Both the position numbers and the translations under genes were made by a program. The notes under the pieces are model-generated. The model ran no database searches, had not been told where the DNA came from, and saw only the letters and a program-made list of their open reading frames with translations. Positions 44,426 through 53,306 of a DNA stretch of 64,000 bases are shown one piece after another. Position 1 is the stretch's first letter. The number at the start of each line of letters is the position of its first letter. Origin of the DNA: an uncultured bacterium (GTDB taxonomy: Bacteria; Krumholzibacteriota; Krumholzibacteriia; LZORAL124-64-63); NCBI GenBank assembly GCA_937910695.1, contig CALEMW010000041.1, positions 1 to 64,000 on the forward strand. The letters run 5' to 3'.

Positions 44426-45491
44426 GGATGTGCGTGAGAGGGTGGCCAAGGACCACGAGCGCAAGCTCTCGGATGTCACCCTGGACATGGCTGACATCAA
44501 GGTGGTTCCCCACGACAGGAGCAAGTACGACGGCGTGGTGCTGGAGGTCCCCAAGATGGGGGAGCTCACGGTCACCAAGTGGGCTGAGCGCCAGCTCGGC
44601 TCCGCCCTGGGCGTGAACTGGGAGAAGTGGTTCGACCCCCGGTTCGTCAGCCCCGAGGACATGGAAGATGAGCTGATCCGCCGCTTCAAGGGGCGCAACA
44701 TCCGCTTCAAGGTGCGGGGCTCCAGCTACGGCCAGGACTCCGGTGTGGACGACTTCGACGGGTACATCCGCGGCTTCGTCTCCCCCAAGTTCGCGTCCAT
44801 CGACGATGAGAGGATCTTTGACCGCCTCCAGCGCAACTTCGGCGGCTTCACCGCTGACATGCGCTTCATGCAGGACCACCTCGGCGGCGACTTCCTGGAC
44901 GACCGGAGCAGCCACTACTCCGTGGTCAGCGAGATGGTGAAGCTGGGCGAGCTGACGGAGGAGAACAACTACCTCTACAACGCGGCCCAGGCCGAGGGGC
45001 AGCTCCCGGACGGCGACTACATGTGGTACGGCTGGCACCTGCGCAACTCGGAGGTTGGCTTCTCCGCGCTGAGCATCTGCTCGTTCACCTACCGGCTGCT
45101 GTGCCTCAACGGCGCCATCCAGATGACCGACGGTGGTAAGGTGCTCTACCGGATCCACCGGGAGATCTCCGACCCCGACATCGACAAGCTGCTGCGCGAC
45201 GCCTTCCGCAAGCTGGGTGGCGTGTGGCGCAACAATATGAACCACGTTCAGGCGCTCAAGGATGTTGCCGTGGAGAAGCCTGACGCGGAGCTCCGTGACT
45301 TCCTGGGCAGCGTCAAGGCGCCCCAGAAGTTCGTGGACGATGCCATCGCTGCCTTCCAGGAGGAGCCCCACAAGACCCGCTTCGGCGTGATGAACGCCAT
45401 CGCCCGGGCGGCTCAGAACACCATCGGGGACATGAACAAGAGGTACGACCTCGAGGGGCTGGCGGGCCAGTACACGATGCAGGCTGCCTGA
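44358..45491 (+). CDS. DUF932-like phage/plasmid protein
   Basis: The frame is open before this, but METQTT at 44358 has AAGGAAGAAG just upstream and is the likely start. The 377-residue protein resembles the DUF932 phage/plasmid family: an N-terminal KV-x-x-H core, then SEVGFSALSICSFTYRLLCLNG and a HREI motif. These match the S-x-x-x-S-x-x-x-x-R-x-L-C-x-N-G pattern of that family, whose biochemical role is unclear. It sits between small unknown genes and the DnaB helicase, as such genes often do in phages. Confidence 0.72.
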   Translation: METQTTQNPEDLLARQRTLLSFEDVRERVAKDHERKLSDVTLDMADIKVVPHDRSKYDGVVLEVPKMGELTVTKWAERQLGSALGVNWEKWFDPRFVSPEDMEDELIRRFKGRNIRFKVRGSSYGQDSGVDDFDGYIRGFVSPKFASIDDERIFDRLQRNFGGFTADMRFMQDHLGGDFLDDRSSHYSVVSEMVKLGELTEENNYLYNAAQAEGQLPDGDYMWYGWHLRNSEVGFSALSICSFTYRLLCLNGAIQMTDGGKVLYRIHREISDPDIDKLLRDAFRKLGGVWRNNMNHVQALKDVAVEKPDAELRDFLGSVKAPQKFVDDAIAAFQEEPHKTRFGVMNAIARAAQNTIGDMNKRYDLEGLAGQYTMQAA

Positions 45492-45499
45492 GAGCGGCC

Positions 45500-47080
45500 G
45501 TGAGCGGGTATAACCCAGAGCTGCTCTTCCTTTCTCTGGTGATCGAGACAGGGGAGTTCAAACCAGTGGTTCAGTTCGGCCTCCGGGAGGAGATGTTCAC
45601 CTCCTCGGAGGCCCGAGCTATCTTCAACTGGATCAGCCGGTACTACAGGGGGGACGACACGAGAAATCTCGTCCCGACCTGGGAGATGTTCTACGAGGTA
45701 TTCCCTCGGACGGAGATGCCTGAAGCCCCCGTCCGAAGGATTACCCCGGAGGCCATGTGCCGCGACCTCATGAACAGGTGGCTGGGGCGCAGTGCTATCA
45801 CAGCTGTGGAGATGTTCCAGGAGGGCTTGGACGAGCTGTCCAACCCGGAGCTGGCCGTGGAGACACTCATCCACGACCTCCGCGTGCTTCGCCTTCGGGC
45901 GAGGAAGGGTAGGGACGTCATCCTCTCCGAGCACGCCATCGAGGCGGTCGAGCGTTACATGGAGGCCAAGAACTCAACTTCGCTTCCTGGGATCCCTTTC
46001 CCTCAGGGGTGGGGCTACCACAACAACGACGGCTCACCGAAGATCCTCGCCAGCACGGGAAGGCAGGACCACCCCTTCAACGAGCAGACGCGCGGCATGA
46101 ACCCCGAAGATCTGATCATCATCTACGGGCGGCCGAAGTCGATGAAGACGTGGATCTTGGTGGATATGGCAACAGAGTGCTTCTACCGGCACCACTGCAA
46201 GGTGCTCATCTTCACCAAGGAGATGACGCCCTCACAAGTACAGGACCGCATCAACGCCAGGATGGCACAGGTCAACTACGGCGCCATGCGCTCAGGTCAG
46301 CTCTCCGATGTGGACGAGTCCTTCTTCTTGGGGCTGATGACGCATCTGAAAGAGGACGAGGCCCGCCTGGTATCTCGTGGACACGACATGGGGATGCTCA
46401 TCACCTCCGGCTGGGACTCGGTCTCAGACGACGTGGACTTCTTGTTGGCCAAGGCTGACGAGTTTGAGCCTGACATCATCTTCGTGGACGCGGCTTACTT
46501 GATGGAGGAGGCCTCGGGAAACAAGTCGCAGAGGGCCTTGTGGGAGCGGGTCACGGGCATCTCGCGAACCCTCAAGAAGATTGGGGGGAAGTGCGAGGTG
46601 CCCGTGGTCGCAACCACCCAGGCCAACAGGAAGGGAGAGGAATCTCTTGGCAGCAACGTGGCCGAGATTGCTTACAGCGACGCATTTGGCCAGGACTGCA
46701 CCTTGGCCATCCGGGTCATCAAGATCTTGCAGGAGGAGAGGGACGATGCGCAGCTTGCACTCATCGTTCCTGCGGCCCGCGAGTTCAACCTCGCGGGCAT
46801 CTTGCTCGACGCCATGCCTGCGGAGTACTTCAAGCTGGCTCAGGTCTACCGAAGCCAGAGCCGTGTCAAGGCCCTCATCAAGGCCGAGGCGGAGATGGTT
46901 GCCAAGAGCATCGACGAAGAAGCCGCAGCTATTGTGAACCAGATGGGGCGGGGTCGTGGCGGCCCTGCCGGGAGGAATCCCAGGCGCCGTCGTGGTGCTG
47001 TGGATGAGGCAGAGCAGGTCCGCTTGCGTCAGGAACGCTTCGCAGATGCAGCAGCCGCGGAAGAGGGGTCCAGTGAGTGA
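45500..47080 (+). CDS. DnaB-like replicative helicase
   Basis: This 526-residue protein has a GTG start. It has an N-terminal helical domain and a RecA-fold ATPase core with P-loop YGRPKSMKTWIL (about 208-219; the third glycine is methionine, as in some RepA/DnaB-like phage helicases). Walker B is DIIFVDAAYL (about 324-333), and a later TTQANR element and C-terminal arginine-rich tail follow. It would unwind DNA 5'-to-3' at the fork, working with the primase directly downstream. Its stop overlaps the primase start. Confidence 0.85.
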   Translation: MSGYNPELLFLSLVIETGEFKPVVQFGLREEMFTSSEARAIFNWISRYYRGDDTRNLVPTWEMFYEVFPRTEMPEAPVRRITPEAMCRDLMNRWLGRSAITAVEMFQEGLDELSNPELAVETLIHDLRVLRLRARKGRDVILSEHAIEAVERYMEAKNSTSLPGIPFPQGWGYHNNDGSPKILASTGRQDHPFNEQTRGMNPEDLIIIYGRPKSMKTWILVDMATECFYRHHCKVLIFTKEMTPSQVQDRINARMAQVNYGAMRSGQLSDVDESFFLGLMTHLKEDEARLVSRGHDMGMLITSGWDSVSDDVDFLLAKADEFEPDIIFVDAAYLMEEASGNKSQRALWERVTGISRTLKKIGGKCEVPVVATTQANRKGEESLGSNVAEIAYSDAFGQDCTLAIRVIKILQEERDDAQLALIVPAAREFNLAGILLDAMPAEYFKLAQVYRSQSRVKALIKAEAEMVAKSIDEEAAAIVNQMGRGRGGPAGRNPRRRRGAVDEAEQVRLRQERFADAAAAEEGSSE

Positions 47081-48065
47081 TGTTCAGGATGTCGTAGAGG
47101 AGCTGGCCACCAAGCACCTTCGGTGGTGGCGGCGCTCCAGCGACGATGAGATCACAGGACCGTGCCCCTTTCACGATGAGGCATCGACGGGAGCATTCCA
47201 CATCAACACGCAGACCGGAATGTTCATCTGCTTCTCCTGTCAGGAGCGTGGGGGGCTGTTCTCCCTGATGAAGAAGCTGCGCACCCCTCGGGTGGTCATC
47301 GACGCGGTCATGCGCCGTGTCGAGGGCGAGCTGGATGGTGCCTGGAGGAAGAAGAAAAAGAAGGGGGAGAGGGAGCCATTCCTGCTGCACGAAGCCCTGC
47401 TGGGCGTGTTCGACAGGTGCCCCACCTCCTTGCTAGAAGACGGGTTCAATATGGACCTGCTCCGAGCCTATGACATTGGCTTCGACACGCTACACGGTCG
47501 GATCACTTACCCCATCCGGGACCATCACGGGCGGTTGGTAGGTATATCCGGAAGGACGCTGGATGGCTCGCTGCCGAAGTACAAGATCTACATGGCGAAG
47601 CAGCTGTGTGAGTTCAACGATAAGGCCTACGGGGGGTACTACTTCATCCGCGGGCAGTTCCTCTGGAACATGCACAACGTCATCGCCGACCTGCGGGCCG
47701 GAGATGTCAAGAGGCTGAACATCGTGGAGGGGTTCAAGGCGTGTCTCTGGATGCTCCAGAACGGCTACCGGCACACGGTGGCCTCTCTGGGTGTCTTCCT
47801 CACGAGGCACCACCTGGCCCTACTGGACAGGTACAACGTGGCCGTGAACATCTTCCTGGACAACACGGAAGATGCTCGGGCCGCAACAGCGAAGATGGGG
47901 AAGCAGCTCTCCCCTGGGCACGACGTCTATGTCAGCCGGTACCCCCGGGCACTGGAGGACGGGTGTCAGCCTGACGACCTGCCAAAAAAGGCGCTGCAAC
48001 TGGTGGTAGAAAATGCACTCAACTACGGGAGATGGAGAAGCGAATGGATGACTACACAGATCTGA
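47073..48065 (+). CDS. DnaG-type primase
   Basis: I place the start at GTG 47073, overlapping the helicase stop, with GAGGGG upstream; the listed frame is open 39 codons earlier. The 330-residue product has a CHC2-type zinc finger (CPFHDEAS about 31-38, FICFSC about 51-56). A TOPRIM-like region follows, with VEGFKACLWML (about 218-228) and FLDNTEDAR (about 260-268), giving the conserved Glu and Asp-x-Asp-like residues. It synthesises RNA primers for the family A polymerase. It is shorter than bacterial DnaG (about 580), as in many phages, with no helicase domain. Confidence 0.83.
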   Translation: MSDVQDVVEELATKHLRWWRRSSDDEITGPCPFHDEASTGAFHINTQTGMFICFSCQERGGLFSLMKKLRTPRVVIDAVMRRVEGELDGAWRKKKKKGEREPFLLHEALLGVFDRCPTSLLEDGFNMDLLRAYDIGFDTLHGRITYPIRDHHGRLVGISGRTLDGSLPKYKIYMAKQLCEFNDKAYGGYYFIRGQFLWNMHNVIADLRAGDVKRLNIVEGFKACLWMLQNGYRHTVASLGVFLTRHHLALLDRYNVAVNIFLDNTEDARAATAKMGKQLSPGHDVYVSRYPRALEDGCQPDDLPKKALQLVVENALNYGRWRSEWMTTQI

Positions 48066-49186
48066 ATCAACGGATGAGGGGAAAGGTGAAGACGCGCAAC
48101 AAGGCCAGCGGCGGTGGCAAGCCCTTGCTGGGACTGCGCTACGGTGCCCGCTGGACGCCCAGCACGAAGTGGAGCTGGGTGCACCTCTGGCCCGAGAAAC
48201 ACACCGGGTTCAACGGGGCAGACACGCCCTACTTCGAGTACATGGAGCACTTCTCGAAGACCCGCAACAACCAGGGGAGCGTCTGCTCCAGGGAGTGGGT
48301 GGAGGACGACCGCGGTGTGCGCAAGAGCTTTGGCAACTGCGTGGGCTGCTACGAGCTGGACATCGCCGAGGGGGATGGCGAGAAGGGCGACAGGGCCGTG
48401 AGCGACATCTCGCTGCGGCCGCTGGCCGCGTTCACCGGGGTCCACCTGGCCGACTACCACCTCGTTGAGGTCACCGACCGGGAGACGGGGCGGGTGGTCA
48501 CCTACAAGAAAGGCAACAAGTGGCACAAGCAGGGCGATCCCATCATGCGGCGGGTCCCGTGCATCGGGCGGGGCTGCGAGCACTGCCAGGCCCGCGCGGA
48601 GAAGGTGTTCGGGAAGTACATCCACTGGTCCCTCGGGACTGGCCACTTCGGGGCGCTCAGCAACTTCGTGGGTGATCTGGCTCACACCTGCGCCAAGTGC
48701 GGGGACAATCTCGTCGAGATGATCTACATGTGCCCCAACTGCTCACACAAGATCCTCGACCTGACGCCATCTGCTGGCAACACCATGACCGACGATGCCA
48801 TCTACGACATGGTGTCTCAGCCCTGCAAGTGCCGGAACTGCGGCAAGTCCATGCTGCCCCGGCCGATCTACGAGTGCGAGGGTTGCAAGAACCCGCAGCC
48901 CCTGGGGCTGTTCGACGTGAGCTTCCAGGTGCGCAAGACCAGCGACGAGTTCCCCAAGCTGGACTTCGGCACCGTGCGCCAGGAGCCCATCCCCGAGGAC
49001 CTGATGGAGATGTTCCCCAAGGGCAACATCCTGCACCGGGTGTTCAAGGGCGACCCCATCCGCAAGCAGATGAAGGTCTTCAACCTGGGCAAGAACCCCT
49101 TCGGGTCGGAGGAGGCGGTGGACTACCGCCGCAACGATGATGCTGAGGAGCCGGAAGGCGCCGATGAGGAGGAGCTCCTCTTCTAG
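48044..49186 (+). CDS. Zinc-rich protein with acidic C-terminus, SSB candidate
   Basis: The ATG at 48044 (GGAG six bases before) is preferred over one four codons earlier, giving 380 residues. It has many cysteine pairs (NCVGCYE, CIGRGCEHC, CAKC, CPNC, CKCRNCG, CEGC), implying three or more zinc sites. It ends with an acidic stretch, AEEPEGADEEELLF. Such an acidic tail ending in a hydrophobic residue is typical of ssDNA-binding proteins, and T4 gp32 also has zinc. Lying between primase and polymerase, it is my best SSB candidate. No OB-fold is proven by sequence. Confidence 0.6.
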   Translation: MDDYTDLNQRMRGKVKTRNKASGGGKPLLGLRYGARWTPSTKWSWVHLWPEKHTGFNGADTPYFEYMEHFSKTRNNQGSVCSREWVEDDRGVRKSFGNCVGCYELDIAEGDGEKGDRAVSDISLRPLAAFTGVHLADYHLVEVTDRETGRVVTYKKGNKWHKQGDPIMRRVPCIGRGCEHCQARAEKVFGKYIHWSLGTGHFGALSNFVGDLAHTCAKCGDNLVEMIYMCPNCSHKILDLTPSAGNTMTDDAIYDMVSQPCKCRNCGKSMLPRPIYECEGCKNPQPLGLFDVSFQVRKTSDEFPKLDFGTVRQEPIPEDLMEMFPKGNILHRVFKGDPIRKQMKVFNLGKNPFGSEEAVDYRRNDDAEEPEGADEEELLF

Positions 49187-49201
49187 GGGAGGCCGTGACC
49201 C

Positions 49202-51229
49202 ATGTGGTATCAACTGCCCGAGACCGAGTACATCGACGACCCAATCCGAATGGAGCAAGTCGCGCGGGAAGTTCGGGCTCACCGGCGGGCCGCAGTGGAC
49301 ACGGAGACCACCGGGGTGGATCGGCAGAAGGACCTTGTTGTCATGTGGTCCATCTGCCCCCACCCCGGTGTTCGCTACGCCTGCTCGCCAGAAATGCTGA
49401 AGGTGTTGAAGGGGGAGCTGATTGACGACCCACGCATCGAGTGGGACTTCACCAACGCCCCCTTTGACTTGTCGATGCTGGAGAACATGGGAGTTCCTGT
49501 CCCGGCCGGTCCTGTGCACTGCACCCTCATCATGGACTGGCTTTGGGATGAGAACCGCAGAGGTCGGCATGGCCTGAAGGAAACGGCCTGGGACCACCTC
49601 AAGCTCAACATGGATGAGCTCTCAACAGTCGTGAAGAAGCAAAGGGGAGAATCTGTCCCCGACGCCTTCGCCCGCCTCATGCGGGAGGACTTTGCCAGCG
49701 CCATCGACTACGCCTCCAAGGATGCTTGGGGCACCCAGGCCGTCCACGACAACCTCATGCTCAAGCTGCGGGATGTCGAGACGGACACGGGCCTATCCCT
49801 ACTGGACCTGTACCTCAAGGTAGAGGTCCCCTACACGAAGATGCTGCACATCATGGCTCGTCGTGGTGTAAGGGTCGCCCCAAGCTACCTGGAGGACCTC
49901 CGGGGCCCCATGCAGCAGGAGTTGGACAAGGTGGCTCGGGAGTTCGCTCGGGCCGCCGGCCGCGAGATCAACCTCAATTCCCCCAAGCAACTGCGCGACT
50001 TGTTCTTCGGGGAGCTTGGGTGGGATCCCATCAAGTGGACGAAGGGCGGAGAGAGCGGGAACAGGCAACCCTCCTGTGATGAGGACACCCTCAAGCTGTA
50101 CGCCGCGCAGGGCAAGCCGTTGGCCCAGGTGCTGATGAAGCACCGAGGCATCGCGAAGATCAAGGGCACCTACGTGGACGGGCTGTTGAAGCACGTTGGG
50201 CGGGAGGACCGGATCTACACGAACATCAAGCAGCACGGAACGGTGACGACGCGGCTCTCTTCTGTGTCGCCGAATCTCACCAACATCCCCAACCCGGAAG
50301 ATGACATCTACCGCATCCGAGACGCCTTCATCGCGAGAGATGGTCATCGCCTTATGGCAGCGGACTACAAGCAGCTGGAAATGTACCTGCTGGCCCACCT
50401 CTCTGGTGACGTCAGGATGCAGGAGGTGATCCACAAGGGGTGGGACGTGCACATGGGCAACGCGGCCATCACGTACGGCGTCCCCTACGAGGACATCGTG
50501 GCTGCAAAGAAGGAGGCCGGGCGTCTCGAAGCAGCTGACGTCCCCCACGACCAGTGGCCGGAGGAGGTCACCCAGCTTCTGCGCTACAGGCGCAACGCCA
50601 AGGGTGTTGGCTTCGCCGTGACCTACGGGGAAGGCGATGCTGCCCTCGCTGAGCAGTTGGGCGTCACGAAGCAGGAAGCGGCCGACACGAAGGAGGAGCT
50701 CTTCGACCAGTACCCAGGTCTGCGGGACTTCATCTTCGACACACACGATGACGTGGTGGCCCGTGGGCAGGTGTCCAACCTGCTGGGCTACATCAGGCAC
50801 CTCCCAGAAGCTCAGTCTGACTGGAAGGGGGGCTACTGGACCAAGAGTGGTCGCTACGTGCAGAAGCGCCCCGGCCCCTGGGCCGCCCGGGCGCTGAGGC
50901 AGTCTGTCAACCTTCGTGTGCAGGGCACCGCCGCAGCGGTGGTGCGCCTGGCGCAGATGTTCATCGAGGGCATCGACGGCTATGAGAATGAGCATGCAGA
51001 CAGGCTGCGCGAGTTGGGGTACGAGCAGATCCTCCAGATCCACGATGAGGTGCTGGCGGAGTACCCCACCGAGAAGGGCATCGAGGCAGAGATTGAGAAA
51101 CCGCTCCGCGCGATCATGGAGCACCCATTCCACGACCTCCCTGAGCGCCTGGGATTGAACTTCCGGGAGCTGGATGTGCCGTTGCGCATCGACATCGGGA
51201 CGGGGGACACGTGGGCACAAGCACACTAG
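49202..51229 (+). CDS. Family A DNA polymerase
   Basis: This 675-residue protein has a 3'-5' exonuclease (DTETTG about 33-38, NAPFDLSM about 85-92, DYASKD about 169-174) followed by the polymerase core. Motif A is AADYKQLEMYLLAHLSGD (about 386-403). Motif B is RRNAKGVGFAVTYGEG (about 463-478), with lysine and phenylalanine in the expected places but G-x-x-F-A rather than the usual N-F-G. Motif C is QIHDEVLAE (about 611-619). The metal-binding Asp of A and the H-D-E are intact. It replicates phage DNA. No 5'-nuclease domain is present. Confidence 0.93.
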   Translation: MWYQLPETEYIDDPIRMEQVAREVRAHRRAAVDTETTGVDRQKDLVVMWSICPHPGVRYACSPEMLKVLKGELIDDPRIEWDFTNAPFDLSMLENMGVPVPAGPVHCTLIMDWLWDENRRGRHGLKETAWDHLKLNMDELSTVVKKQRGESVPDAFARLMREDFASAIDYASKDAWGTQAVHDNLMLKLRDVETDTGLSLLDLYLKVEVPYTKMLHIMARRGVRVAPSYLEDLRGPMQQELDKVAREFARAAGREINLNSPKQLRDLFFGELGWDPIKWTKGGESGNRQPSCDEDTLKLYAAQGKPLAQVLMKHRGIAKIKGTYVDGLLKHVGREDRIYTNIKQHGTVTTRLSSVSPNLTNIPNPEDDIYRIRDAFIARDGHRLMAADYKQLEMYLLAHLSGDVRMQEVIHKGWDVHMGNAAITYGVPYEDIVAAKKEAGRLEAADVPHDQWPEEVTQLLRYRRNAKGVGFAVTYGEGDAALAEQLGVTKQEAADTKEELFDQYPGLRDFIFDTHDDVVARGQVSNLLGYIRHLPEAQSDWKGGYWTKSGRYVQKRPGPWAARALRQSVNLRVQGTAAAVVRLAQMFIEGIDGYENEHADRLRELGYEQILQIHDEVLAEYPTEKGIEAEIEKPLRAIMEHPFHDLPERLGLNFRELDVPLRIDIGTGDTWAQAH

Positions 51230-51245
51230 CGAAAAGGAGAAGCAA

Positions 51246-51413
51246 GTGGAGAAGTACGGTGTGAAGACGGAGGACGAGATGGTGAAGACCGGGGCGGAGG
51301 GCAAGAAGGTTTGTCCCCTCTGCGGTGCCGAGCTGGACCTGAGCGGGAACGTGCCGCGCTGCCCCAAGCACGGGACGGAGCCGTTCGAGAAGGAGAACGA
51401 TGGCCGAGAGTAA
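51246..51413 (+). CDS. 55-residue zinc-ribbon protein
   Basis: The listed frame is longer, but GTG at 51246 has AAGGAG five bases upstream, giving 55 residues. CPLCGAELDLSGNVPRCPKHG is a compact zinc ribbon (C-x2-C...C-x2-H). The gene overlaps the RecA start by 14 bases. Zinc-ribbon mini-proteins like this may modulate polymerase or recombinase complexes. Its precise role is unknown. Confidence 0.72.
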   Translation: MEKYGVKTEDEMVKTGAEGKKVCPLCGAELDLSGNVPRCPKHGTEPFEKENDGRE

Positions 51414-52779
51414 AACTCCCAAAAAGACTCCGGCCAAGAAGGCGGGGCGCAAGGTGCCGGCCAAGAAGGAAGAGCCGGTCAAGAAGGTGCGGAAGGTGAA
51501 GGAGTTCGAGCGCCCTTCTGCTCGTGACGTGGTGGACTTCATCAACCTCCGCGTCGGGAATACGGGGCCTGTCATCCGCTCAGCGGGTGACTCCTGGAAC
51601 GTGTTTGACCTCCGGCGCCCCTGTGGGATTCTGGCCCTCGACCTGAACACGGGTGGGGGTCTTCCTGCGGGGGGACTCAGTCAGCTGGATGGTCCGGAGA
51701 GCGTGGGCAAGAACATGCTCATGTACCACCACATGGCGCAGATCCAGAAGCTCTATGGCCACAACGCTTGCGTGGCCATGGCCTGCTTGGAGATGCCGCT
51801 GGACAAGAGGTTCGCCCAGATGTGCGGCGTTCGCATCGCCATGTCCGCCTACGACATCGACGTGGAGAACAGGTCACGGGAGAAGAGGCACGAGCCGCCC
51901 ATGACCATCGACGAGGTGCGGGAGGCCCGGGAGATCCCCACGGTCGGGGAGTTTCTCATCCTGGACCAAGGTGGGGCGGAGGCCATCCTGGAGGGCACGT
52001 TGGAGCTGGTGAAGTCCAACCGCTGCCAGCTGATAGGGCTGGACTCCTGGGACAGCATCCTGACCATCAAGGAGCAGACGACCGCCATGGGAGATGTCCC
52101 CCAGGTGGCTTCGCCGGCCAACCTTCAAACGCAGTTCATGAAGAAGCTGTGCGACGACGCCTTGCGCCCCATCTACAGGTGCGCTGACTGCGGCGGCGCG
52201 CCTCTCAAGAAGGAAGTGGTGAGCTACGATACCCGCAACTACAGGTACGCTTGCGAGTACTGTGGCTGGAAGGGGTTGGACCCGGAGGTCGAAGTCAACG
52301 AGTCCACCATCCTGGCTATCCGGCAGGTCCGCGCCAAGATCAACCTGATGGGGAAGTCGTTTGGCAGGAAGTACCAGACCGGTGGGGCTCACGCCCTGCG
52401 GCATGGGAACCTGGTGCGCATCAGTCTCCATGCCGGGAAGGTCATCCGGGAGGGTGGGGAGAAAGGGCCCGCCATTGGCAAAGAGGTCAACTGGGAGATC
52501 CCCAAAGGGAAGACCGGAGCCAAGGAGAAGGGAGCGGGGGCCATCTCGTTGTTCTACCAGCCCCTGCGCTACGACATCCACAACGACCTCATCAAGACGT
52601 GCCTGGAGCTCGGTGTCATCGAGCGGTCCGGGGCCTTCCTGGATATCCCCTGCCTGGACACGAAGATCCGTGGGAAGAACAACCTGCTGACACTTCTGGA
52701 GGAGGACCCTGGGGTCATCTCCGCTCTGCGGGAGGCGGCCTACATCGCGTTTGGCCTGGACCATGTGAGGTTCTCTTGA
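51400..52779 (+). CDS. RecA/UvsX-type recombinase with zinc-ribbon insert
   Basis: This 459-residue protein has a lysine-rich N-terminal tail (residues 1-32), then a RecA core. Walker A GPESVGKN (about 98-105) has Asn where Ser/Thr is usual. Walker B is LIGLDSWDS (about 212-220). RQVRAKINLMGKSFG then GGAHALRHGNLVRISLHAG match the RecA/UvsX C-terminal core. A four-cysteine zinc ribbon (CADCGG, then CEYCGW, about 262-285) is inserted in the core, not seen in bacterial RecA. It forms presynaptic filaments on ssDNA for recombination. The lysine tail may bind DNA. Confidence 0.82.
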   Translation: MAESKTPKKTPAKKAGRKVPAKKEEPVKKVRKVKEFERPSARDVVDFINLRVGNTGPVIRSAGDSWNVFDLRRPCGILALDLNTGGGLPAGGLSQLDGPESVGKNMLMYHHMAQIQKLYGHNACVAMACLEMPLDKRFAQMCGVRIAMSAYDIDVENRSREKRHEPPMTIDEVREAREIPTVGEFLILDQGGAEAILEGTLELVKSNRCQLIGLDSWDSILTIKEQTTAMGDVPQVASPANLQTQFMKKLCDDALRPIYRCADCGGAPLKKEVVSYDTRNYRYACEYCGWKGLDPEVEVNESTILAIRQVRAKINLMGKSFGRKYQTGGAHALRHGNLVRISLHAGKVIREGGEKGPAIGKEVNWEIPKGKTGAKEKGAGAISLFYQPLRYDIHNDLIKTCLELGVIERSGAFLDIPCLDTKIRGKNNLLTLLEEDPGVISALREAAYIAFGLDHVRFS

Positions 52780-53306
52780 CCTCCCTGGTCCTCGACATGG
52801 TCGCGGCCCCCTACGGTCATCTGTGCTGTGCCTGCCGGGAGACCGGCGACACGCTTCACGTCCGTCTTTACTTGGGCAAGGAGTGCTTGAGAGAGGCGCA
52901 CGTATGCAGTGGCTGTTTGGGGGTCGGGGCTGAGGTGGAGTTCGCCCTCCCCGAGAAGGTGATGAAGAGCCAGGCTGTCCTGCGAGAGTCCCAGCGGCTT
53001 GAGCAGGGGCTCGCCAACGACATGGGCGGGCGCCCCCAGGCCGGGTCGGGAAACTCAACCCTTCCTGGTCTGCGGGGTGATGTCCGTGTCGAGGGCAAGT
53101 GGAGGTTGCAGCACAAATTCTCAGACGGTTTGAAGGGTACGCGGCTGAAGTTGTCCGACATGGCCGACACCATCCGTGTGGCCGCCCCCAACGAGATGCC
53201 GGTGATGATCATCGAGTTTCGCCGGCTCAGGGAGTCGCTCGCCGTCCTTCCGTACAACACGTTCCTGGAGATCAAGGAGGCCCTGAATGCTGACGAAGAT
53301 AGCTGA
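52776..53306 (+). CDS. Zinc-binding protein following RecA
   Basis: The TTG at 52776 overlaps the RecA stop and has GAGG five bases upstream; a later ATG (52797) lacks an SD. The 176-residue product contains CCAC (about 16-19) and CSGC (about 47-50) motifs, likely a zinc ribbon, then a helix and a basic, beta-containing C-terminal domain. No named family was recognised. It may be a recombination accessory protein. It overlaps the Cas4-like gene. Confidence 0.7.
   Translation: MTSLVLDMVAAPYGHLCCACRETGDTLHVRLYLGKECLREAHVCSGCLGVGAEVEFALPEKVMKSQAVLRESQRLEQGLANDMGGRPQAGSGNSTLPGLRGDVRVEGKWRLQHKFSDGLKGTRLKLSDMADTIRVAAPNEMPVMIIEFRRLRESLAVLPYNTFLEIKEALNADEDS

Noticed and set aside
49799-51367. 522-codon leftward open frame
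   Set aside because: Antisense to the DNA polymerase; no motif.
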